Of a DNA stretch of 64,000 nt, positions 23,401-33,900 are shown in pieces; the stretch's first letter is position 1; each line of letters opens with the position of its first letter. The translations under genes and the position numbers were made by a program. Origin of the DNA: Rapana venosa. Taxonomy: Eukaryota; Mollusca; Gastropoda; Neogastropoda; Muricidae. The notes under the pieces were generated by a model. The model saw nothing but the letters and a program-made list of their open reading frames with translations. It was not told the origin of the DNA and did no database searches. Location of the stretch: assembly GCA_028751875.1 (NCBI GenBank), contig CM054167.1:18070104-18134103 (forward strand). Direction: 5' to 3'.

Positions 23401-26400
23401 TTTCCTGGTAACAGCACACTCTGTCTGATGGTAGGTAGTTAGTGTCTTTCCTGGTAACAGCACGCTCTGTCTGATGGTAGGTAGTTAGTGTCTTTCCTGG
23501 TAACAACACACTCTGATGGTAGGTAGTTAGTGTCTTTCCTGGTAACAGCACGCTCTGTCTGATGGTAGGTAGTTAGTGTCTTTCCTGGTAACAGCACACT
23601 CTGATGGTAGGTAGTTAGTGTCTTTCCTGGTAACAGCACACTCTGATGGTAGGTAGTTAGTGTCTTTCCTGGTAACAGCACACTCTGTCTGATGGTAGGT
23701 AGTTAGTGTCTTTCCTGGTAACAGCACACTCTGTCTGATGGTAGGTAGTTAGTGTCTTTCCTGGTAACAGCACACTCTGTCTGATGGTAGGTAGTTAGTG
23801 TCTTTCCTGGTAACAGCACACTCTGTCTGATGGTAGGTAGTTAGTGTCTTTCCTGGTAACAACACACTCTGTCTGATGGTAGGTAGTTAGTGTCTTTCCT
23901 GGTAACAACACACTCTGTCTGATGGTAGGTAGTTAGTGTCTTCCCTGGTAACAGCACACTCTGTCTGATGGTAGGTAGTTAGTGTCTTTCCTGGTAACAA
24001 CACACTCTGCCTGATGGTAGGTAGTTAGTGTCTTTCCTTTCCCCTGAAGTTGGAATGTGGATACTTTTAATGTAATGGCGGGTTAAAACGGTCGTATAGG
24101 CAAAATCTTGCCTTTGGTGAACCTCAGAGTTCTAGTTGAAAGGTGGGGGGGTGGGGGGGGGGGGGGGGGGGGGGGTGGAGTTACTTTCTAGGGTGGTTTT
24201 TCTGCTGTAGAACTGATCATCCTTATTGTACACTAAGGTGATGCAGAGATGTTCCTGAAGTTTTTTTAAAAGACATTTTAATGAGATATGTTATGACCAA
24301 GTTTTTGAAGTCACTGTGTCCTTGACTCAAAGCTCTTTAGTATGTGTGTGTGTAATGACGGGGATTCTTTCTTCAAGATTCATTTAACCTTTTTCCCTAA
24401 AGGGTAACCCGCTATAGGGTAACCACCAACCATCTACTAACAAACCTTTCCCTCCGTATCACCCCCTACTGGGTTACTGTAGCATACAAAATAATGTGCA
24501 CAGTGCACTCATACTGGGAAATAAGGGTTCTCTCCCTTAAATATAGGGATAGTGTTAATTCCTTACCTTGAGAAATTATGAGTGGCAGAGTTCACTGTGC
24601 TCATTCAATTCTAGAATTGTTACGGATTTGATCTGTGCAGTTTGCATGTTAAGTATTGATGTCATTATTACTGAGAAAAGTTGAGTGTAGGATAAATATT
24701 GTAAGAGGCTGAGTAGGAAATGTACTGTACTTTTCTTTTTTTTTTAATTGTTTAGTGATCGGTGTGTAGAATAGTCAAAGTGTTGTTGTTTTTGTTTTGT
24801 TGTTGGTTGTTTTTTGTGTTGTTGTTTTTTTTTTTTGGGGGGGGGTTGGACCCATGGCCTTTTTGAGAATGTTCACCTGTAAAAATTGTGTCTCAGAGAG
24901 TGTGGGGAAGTGGATTGAAAAAGTGTGTTTGGTTCTGAAATGATGAATATATTGTGTTGTTGTTGTTGTTTCTTATACTTAATTTGATCTTTTTGCCACC
25001 CCCCCCAAAAAAAAAAAGATGTCCCCTTAGTATTTACATTAGACCAGACAACTCCATGGTTGTCATCAGGGCAAGAATTCATCATGGGTGTGATCAGTGT
25101 CACTTCAACAACAACCAAAGAAAAAAAATTGGGCGTAGCGCTGCCATATTTCTGGTCTGCCATGATTTGTAGGTTGATCACGCTGATTTTTTTATTTTTT
25201 ATTTTTGGTAGACTTATGTTGTTGGATATTTTGTTGTGAAGTTGAAGGACGTTCTCTCACCTTAGCTTAGCCCACTCATGCTCACCAACTAAAGTTGTGT
25301 ATTTAGTTTCCTACGGCTTGTAGAACAGCAGAGAGTTTTGCTTTTCTGTCATCTTCGGGATGGAAGAACTTCCCCGTGGCGAAGATTTGCAGGCTTTTGT
25401 GTAGGCCTTTAAAGTGATTTGGGGAATTATTTTACATTTGTACTAGATGCACAGGACCTTTTCAGGTTGAGAAAGCAGTAAACACTCTCAAAGCACAGAC
25501 GTAGGCATCTCCTTTTTTTAAATTTGTAAATGACCTGTGAAAAAGACATCATCATCCGATAGCAATTGCTGCGATTTGAAATAACTTATCCAAAATGTCG
25601 GATTATGAATGGCTTTCGGGCATGTTTGCGCTGATTATGGTGAAGAGTGTGACAATAAGTGCCCTCAATTGGGTAATTAAATCTAACGTCTGAGTATGGT
25701 GGTGGATCATTCGTCATATAGAATGGCAGTTTTGTTTTTAAGAAAAAAAAACATCATCATGGCCATAGCAGAATTCTGTCCATATTGAACAATAACTGGA
25801 TTAGGAATGGCTTCGGGGCTGAAGTTGTCGGCTGATTATGGTGACAGAGTGTGACAGATAGTGGTCCCTCTGTGGCGGTAGTTGTAAACTAAGCGGTCTG
25901 GAGTCGTGGTCGGTGGATCAGTTCGTCAGATAGAAAGTGAGGCAGTGTTGTTGTTTGAAGAAAAAAACAAACCACCAAACAACTAGTCAGCCATGTGGAC
26001 AGGGCTAGGCTACCTTTGCAGACATTGGTGTGGATGATCCAGTAGACTTACACAGATAGTGAACTGTAGATTTACACAGATAGTGAACTGTAGACTTACA
26101 CACATAGTGAACTGTAGATTCACACAGATATAATTCAACCATACGGGACTGGGCTAGCCATGATGCCTATTCCACCCGATAAAAAATTGTGATATCCAGT
26201 AGACTCACACAGATATGAACTGTAGATTCACACAGTAGTGAACTGTAGACTCACACAGATAGTGAACTAAAACTTTACAAATACCGTAGATTCACACAGA
26301 GGAACTGATGCTCAAAATAGTCAAGGTAGACTATTCAGATTAACGTAGACTCAAAAAAGTGAATTATACACAAATAGTAACTGTAGACTTCACACAGATA

Positions 26401-29400
26401 GTGAACTGTGATTCACACAGTAGTGAACTGTAGACTCACACAGATAGTGAACTGTAGACTCCACAAGATAGTGAACTGTAGACTCACACAGATAGTGAAC
26501 TGTAGATTCACACAGATAGTGAACTGTAGACTCACACAGATAGTGAAGTGTAGACTCATTCAGATAGTGAACTGTAGACTCACACAAGATAGTGAACTGT
26601 AGACTCACACAAGATAGTGAACTGTGGATTCACGCAGATAGTGAACTGTGGATTCACACAGATAGTGAACTGTAGACTCACACAGATAGTGAACTGTAGA
26701 TTACGCAGATAGTGAAATGTAGATTCACACAGATAGTGAACTGTAGACTCACACAGATAGTGAACTGTAGATTCGCACAGATAGTGAACTGTAGATTCAC
26801 ACAGTGAACTGTAGACTCAGATAGTGAACTGTACACTCACACAGATAGGGAACTGTAGATTCACACAGATAGTGAACTGTAGACTCACACAGATAGGGAA
26901 CTGTAGACTCATTCAGATAGTGAACTGTAGACTCACACAAGATAGCAAACTTTAGACTTACACAGATAGTGAACTGTAGACTCACACAGATAGTGAACTG
27001 TAGACTCGCTCACACAGATAGTGAACTGTAGATTCACGCAGATAGCGAACTGTAGATTCACACAAGACAGTGAACCACACCAGCATGGGCAGAAGCAGAA
27101 GAAAAAAAAACAAGTCGGTCGTGATGTGAAGAGGAGGCAGTGTTGTTGAAAAGAGACCAGTTACCTACCTACGTGCTGTTGGAAGCCAGCTTTCAGTCCC
27201 ACGAATTGATGATCCTGCTCTCAGATCGTAAGAAAAGTCTTCATGAATACACACACAGAGGGGAAGAAGAAAATAGTCCCAACATGACATGAGGATGGTG
27301 AGGTGCTGTGAGGTGGAGTAATACCACAGTAGTGGGGTAGTGGTAGTGGTGGTGATGATGAGCTATCTACAGAGGGTGGGTGTGCTTTCAGTTTCAATGC
27401 CAACGCTAGCGTGGGCCCCTCTCCGCTGGGCGTGGGCGTGGTAGGGGCTGCAGGCGGCGCCACCTCCTCCTCCTCCTCCTTCCCGCCCAGCGGCGCTAGC
27501 GCCCCCTTGCGGCCCTCAGCGCCCCCCTCCATCGAGGTCACGGCCCCTTCTCCCACCGAGAAGAAGCAGGCGCGCGTTTTGTATGACTATGACGCCGCGG
27601 ACAGTTCGGAGTTGTCGCTCTTAGCCGACGAGGTAAAAAAAAAGGAAAAGAAAAAAAAAAACATACACCGCCCACACACAAAAAAAAATTGTGTGTCTTT
27701 TTTTTTTTATTTGGATGCTCTCCTTCCTTCCTTCCTTCCTTCCTTCCTTTCCAGTGCCTTGACCATGCTCGCTTCGTCTTAACCACCTAAAGAGTTGTGG
27801 CCCTTTTTGCACTCTGTGCCCACGAGCACTGTCGCTGTAGCGTCTTGTTTTTTCTCTCTTTCACTAACACGGCTCGTTTCGGGCTTTTTTTTTTTTACGC
27901 TTTTTTTTTTTGTGGTCTTGATTCGACTGGTCTGCTCCTTGGCACTCGCACACGGCTAGTTGATCTCGAGTTGCCTCACGTGTTGTGCATGTTGTACCTG
28001 ACTGATTCTAATGGTCTGTAAACTCCGCATCTCGCTAGTGTTGTTGCTAACCTGTGGTTTGGTTGGGGTTTGGTTGGTTTTTTGTCCTTCCATCGTCATA
28101 ACCAAGTTTAACCTGTGTCCACTGATATGTGTTGCTTCATCTGACCTCGATCCTACTTTGTTCGTTTTGCTTGTGCATTGTGATACTGATGAGCTTTTGT
28201 TTTTCGTGTGTGTGTTGTGTCTATTATTTTTGTGTGGGGTCTCTCACGGGTTTTTTTGTTTTTCTTGTTATGTGTGATGGCAGGTCACAGTCTTGCTGTT
28301 TTGAGGGGGGGGGATTTTTTTCTTGTATGTGTGTGATTGGTAAAGTCCACATGTCTTTGCCATAGTTTTGCAGGCAGAAAAGATGTTATGTATGTATGTA
28401 TGTATATATTTTCAGAAGAAAGCACTGTGTGTATGTGTGTGTGCATTGTGTAATCATTTCTGAAGCTGGTAAGCGCCCCACTCATGCAAGAAGCTAATCA
28501 GTGTTTCAGTAACTGCTTTGGTTGTTTTTGTGTGAGTGTGTGCTACTACTGACTAGACGTGTCTACTTTGTTGCTTGATGTAGATGTGTGATCACTTACC
28601 TGTGAATTATTTACCGGGTTCAAAATAGTGTAGACCCGTCATAGTGTTATATCCTGGTATTTTGTTATGTATAGGAACTGTCTTATAGTTAAAAGTGAGT
28701 CTGAGAGAGATATTCTAATTCCGTTTTTAAAGTTTGAGTTATACCAAGGATGTATTAAGTTGGAGATGTTCTCTCTTTTCTTTTTCTTTTTTTTTTGTTT
28801 TTGTTTTGTTTTTATCTTTCTACACATTTAAAAAAAAAGTGTATTTTCAAAGAAACGTTTATCATCATCATTGATCATTCTCAGGTGAAAATGTTGTGCA
28901 GATATGTGTTAAGTATTTATGGTAGTAGTGTTATCAAAATGATAATGGATTTTCACTTGTCTTTTTTGGGGGGTTGGGGGGAGGGGAGGGAAGGTAGGCA
29001 TTCCATCATTTGTTAGACAGTTCTGTATCACAAACAGTTTTAGAAAGTCATTGTTTCTTGTTGAGAATGATGATCAGTATTTCACTAATTCACTGGGGTG
29101 GGGGGGGGGGGGGGGTGTTGTGTGTGTGTTTGCATGTATCAATTTGCTTGCAGCAGACTTTGGTTTTAAATACAAAAAGCGGTATAAACTATTTACAGTT
29201 TTCATCTTCCACCTTTCAACGTTTCAGCAAAACTGTCAGCATTAATTAACTGCTGAAACTGTTGTATTTAACTAACCAAACATACACTGAAACAAGCAGG
29301 TTTAGAGGTGAAGGGGGAGGGGGGGTGTTTGGTTGGGTTTTTGGGTTTTTTTAAAAACTTTATTGTTCAAGGTGTGAATATCGGATGTTACTCTGCTTCA

Positions 29401-29801
29401 TTTTTTGTGTGACTGGTTAAATATCTTTTTTGTTAAAAGTATTTGAGAAATAGGTGGGATAGTTTTCTTAGTAGTGTGACTGTAACTGTAAAGGATGAGG
29501 GGGGGGGCACTGTGTGTGGGGAGGGGGGGGGGAGAGATTTCTCTTTTTTTGGTTTGTATTGTTTTGCGTTTGTCTTTCTTAACAAAATAACTGCAGTCAG
29601 TGGGGGGAAAAAAAGCCAACAACCCAAAATCCACAAGTATCTGAAATGAAAAGAGCTTTTCTTGGAGGTTAAAAACAAAAGTATTGATTGCAGTCTGTGA
29701 GAAAGTATGTCTGAAACGAAACCGCTTTGTTATTTTAGAAAATATCTGTGCAGGTTTTAATAGTTCATTAAAGAAAATTATTGTGTGTGGGTGTGTCTAT
29801 A

Positions 29802-29867
<66 letters not shown>

Positions 29868-30902
29868 TATATATAACACATATAGAGATATCTATATAGA
29901 TATAGAGATATCTATATAGATATATATATCATAAATCATGTGTTTGAGCTTCCTTTTTCTTTCTCTCTCTCTCTTTTTTTTTTTAATGCTTGATGTACAT
30001 GCATTGACAAACTACTAATCAGAATGTTCATTAACTGCTTGTTATATGTATGCTTATGATAATAAGCAAGTGTATGAAAATAGATAATGTATCGATTTCT
30101 TGGCGTATGGTTTTCTGTTCTTTATTTTTTTATATAAATTTTTCATCTAATAACCTCGTGTACTCCTTGAAGATTGAAGTGTGTGTGTGTGTGTGTGCAT
30201 GTAAGTGTGTGTATGTGCGTGTGTGTGTGTGTGTGTGTGCCTGAGTATGTGTGTGTGTGTGTTTTGAGAGAGAGAGTAACGAGAGTGAGTTGATTGTGTA
30301 TGCCAGTAAATAATGTTTATTCACCATCAGTCAGGATTTTTTTTTTTATGCCCTTTTTTTTTTCCTTAAGGAGTTTTAAGAGTAAACATGGAGTTATTTT
30401 AGTGTAAACCACATTGTTGGTTTGGTTGGGTTTTTTTTTATCCTAGCTGCTTGTGTTGGGGGAGGGGGGTGTGGGGTTTTAAATGTGTTTTTTTTTGGGG
30501 GGGGGATTTTTTTTGGGGGGGAGGGGAGTGGGATTTTTTTTTTTTGGGGGAGGGGGGATTTTTTTTTGTGGGGGGGGAGGGGATCCCCTAAAGTGAAAGG
30601 GAGAAGTCATTGCTTTAACAAAAATTATGTGTTCAGAGGGGGAAGAGATTGGAATTGTAGTTGTGCATAATAACAAACTTTGTAAAAACAGGATTTCAGC
30701 CATGGGTATCAATAAATCACATTACAAGTGCTTCTTGTGTTCTTCCACTGGTTATTATCCTTAAGTGTTGTGATTGGTTTTTACCTTGTTTTCCTTTTTA
30801 TGGACTGCACTTTTTAATATTGAAATGACAAAGGTTGTTTAAGAGAGAGAGAAAGAAATAACAGACAGGGTGAATATTAATTAAAATTATAATATGGTTT
30901 GA

Positions 30903-30946
<44 letters not shown>

Positions 30947-33900
30947 CATACTATTGATGTTGATTTATTTGCAGGATAAACATTGAACGTCAATGTCAAA
31001 TTCATGATTTTTGACAGCTTTTTTTTTTTTTACACTATCAATTAAAGAGAGAGAGAGAAATTAGAGACAGGCTGAATATTTGTTGTTGTTGTTATAATTT
31101 TCTGAGTGAACAACCAGTTAATTTCATGTTGAAGAGTGTAAATATTGCATAAAATTACAATTATAATATGCATTGATATATATATATATGCATACTATTG
31201 ATGATGATTTCTTTGCAGGATAAACATTGAACGTCAAATTCATGATTTTTGAAAGCTTTTTTTTTTTTAACAACACACTATCAATTGTAGAGCTGTCAGA
31301 CTTTTTAGAATAATATTTGCACCCTTTTTTTCTTTTTTAACTGTCGCATGGTAAAGTAAAAGTTTTCTCGTATGAAGAAGGAAAGCTTTGTTAAAACAAC
31401 AACAACAATAACAAAAGTATTCAGACAGTTAGATCATTTTTTATTATTATTATTTTTAGTGTGATGATGTGAAATTTTAGATTGAATCACGTAGAAGATT
31501 ATTTTCATGTATATGATATGATACCGTAAAGTCCTGACCACAACCCCCCCCCCCCTGCCTTTTCACTCCTCCTCCCCTCCTGAGTCATCTCCTACCATGT
31601 TTTTAAGGTGTCCACCAGATTTTCTGCTTGTGTTTTGCACCCAGGAGTCTCATCCGAAGGACTTGGACGTTCAGTTTGATTTTTTTTGTCAAACTGGGAA
31701 GAGAAAGGGAAGGCAAGGGTTAGAATTGAACCCAGGACCTCACAGTTTTTGCTTGTTTGGCAGGTGGAACGTCTTAACCTTCGGATGAGACTATAAACGG
31801 AGGTCCCGTGTGCGAACGCACGCAGAACGTCTTGCGCACACGTTAAAGCCCGTTCCGCTTTTTCGGAAGAGTAGGCCATTGTGTGCCGGTGGGAACGGAT
31901 GACAAAATTGACAAAACTTGCATACACACAGGGACTGGATGTTGTTGTTTTTTTAAAAGTGTCTGAGTGCTTATTCCATTATCCTCGAAATAATAAATTT
32001 TTAAAAATAAATAAAATAACCATCCTGCCACCTTCCTTCTTTTATACACGTATAATGATTTTGATGTTCACCTTCCTTCACCGTTACCCCACCACCACCA
32101 CCACCCTCCTCCTCCTACTCCTGCTCCTGCTTAACCTCCCCCTGCCACACCTACCTTTTGTCATATCCATGTGTTCAGGGAGATTGTTGTTGTTGTTGTT
32201 GTTGTTTCTCAGCTAGAGGTCCGAGGTTCACCGATGGTGAGATTGAAGTCCTTCGGATGAGACTATAAACTGAGGCCCCGTGTTCGAACGCATGCAGAAC
32301 ATCTTGCGCACACGTTAAATCCTGTTCCGCTTTGCGGAAGAGTAGGCCATTGTGTGCGCTGGTTGGAAACGGATGACAAAATTGACAAAACTTGCATACA
32401 CACGGGGACTGGATGTAAAAAAAAAAAAAGCACATGAGTGCTTATTCCATTATCCTCGATATAAAAGAATAAATAAAAGATAGATAAATAAAATACATAT
32501 GCAATTGTTTTTGCCCTACCGTGAAGGTAGCCACATTCCGACTTCAGGGATGTATTCTGAGTATGTTTTGTGTTTTCATAACCCACCTATTACAGGATTT
32601 TTTTTTTTACATGCATATTTGCTCTTCTGCATGTGTATGTATAACATACACGAAGAGAACTAAGGCACTGGCAGGTCTGCGCTTGAAGTTGACCATGGAC
32701 GTCGTAAAAATCCCTTCCACCCTTTAATTCATCAGACGTTGCCGCCAAGATTCGAACCCAGGACTTCATGGAACGATGGGATTGAAGTTGAACGGTCTTT
32801 TTACTCTTAAACCGCTCTGGTTGGGTTATGTCAGGAAGGACATTAGTTCAACACTGTCGCACGTCTTCTTCCCCCCCCCTTCCCCTCTTTTAAAACATTT
32901 CTTTTTTTCATTTATATTTCTAGTCACTTGACATAGTTATGTTCCAACTTTCTGTAAAATGCCAATGTGATATCTTCAGTTTAAGGTCTGTTCACATTTA
33001 GTGATTTTTAGACGGAATGCTAATAATGTCAGTATCGATGTGTGTGTGTTCTGTGTGTGATGTTGTTTTGTGTGTGTTTGTATTTTTATTTTTTTATTTA
33101 AAAAAAAAAATTTTAGTCATTAATATCAAGGATAATGGAATAAGCACTTATGTGCTTTTTTACATCCAGTCCCCGTGTGTATGCGGTTTGGTAAATTTTG
33201 TCATCTGTTCCCACCGGCACACAATGGCCTACTCTTAAGAAAAGCGGAACATGATTTAACATGTGCGCAAGATGTTCTGCGTGCGTTCGGCACATGGGGC
33301 CTCGGTTTATAGTCTCATCTGAAGGACTTTTTGGGGAGAGTGGAGTCTGCACTGATGTTAACTCCAGGGGGGAAATATCCCCCTTGAACGGGAATCGAAC
33401 CTGGGGTCGTCAGATTGCGAGCGCAATGTTCTAACCACTAGGCTATCCCGTCCCCCCACTATTTTTGTATTTGTGTGTGTTGTACCCATGTAAGGAATTG
33501 AATCTTGAACCCCGATCTTAGTGTCTTAGTGTATTGTATCATGTGTGTGTGTGTTGTGGTACTCATGTAAGGAATTGAATCATGAACCCCGATCTTAGTC
33601 GTCTTAGTATTGTATCATGTGTGTGTGTTGTGGTACTCATGTAAGGAATTGAATCTTGAACCCCGATCTTAGTCGTCTTAGTTAGTATTGTATCATGTGT
33701 GTGTGTGTTGTGGTACTCATGTAAGGAATTGAATCTTGAACCCCGATCTTAGTCGTCTTAGTTAGTATTGTATCATGTGTGTGTGTGTGTTGTGGTACTC
33801 ATGTAAGGAATTGAATCATGAACCCCGATCTAAGTGTCTTAGTTAGATTGTATCATGTGTGTGTGTGTTTCAGTTAATCGTGGTGTACAAAACGCCTGGT

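Larger units (their letters stand above)
12734..27391 (+). other. Endophilin-B intron (14.7 kb)
   Basis: GTAGGC...TTTCAG intron of phase 2 between the BAR helix and the linker/SH3 exon. It holds SINEs, a nested LINE, a candidate MITE, a 46 bp array and a 24 bp array. Vertebrate relatives make splice forms with extra linker exons at this place. I looked for such exons and recognised none, but short ones could be missed. Confidence 0.9.
27633..33873 (+). other. Endophilin-B last intron (6.2 kb), splitting the SH3 domain
   Basis: GTAAAA...TTTCAG intron of phase 0. It contains (CCTT)n at 27722-27749, duplicated AT/GA-rich blocks, a long (TA)n, clustered SINEs at 31.6-32.8 kb and 33.1-33.45 kb, and a minisatellite running into the acceptor. 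T-rich frames at 27797-28365 look like membrane proteins but have no support. Confidence 0.9.

Noticed and set aside
23184..24040. CRISPR array
   Set aside because: Repeats and would-be spacers are both constant, there are no cas genes, and the DNA is eukaryotic. It is a minisatellite.
24386..24540. Second TTAA-type MITE
   Set aside because: TTAA occurs at both ends, with CCCTAAAGGG and GGGAAATAAGGG, but the inverted ends match too poorly.
27797..28365. Secreted or membrane proteins with leader-like starts
   Set aside because: T-rich intron DNA gives hydrophobic frames in several phases; there is no homology and the region is inside a supported intron.
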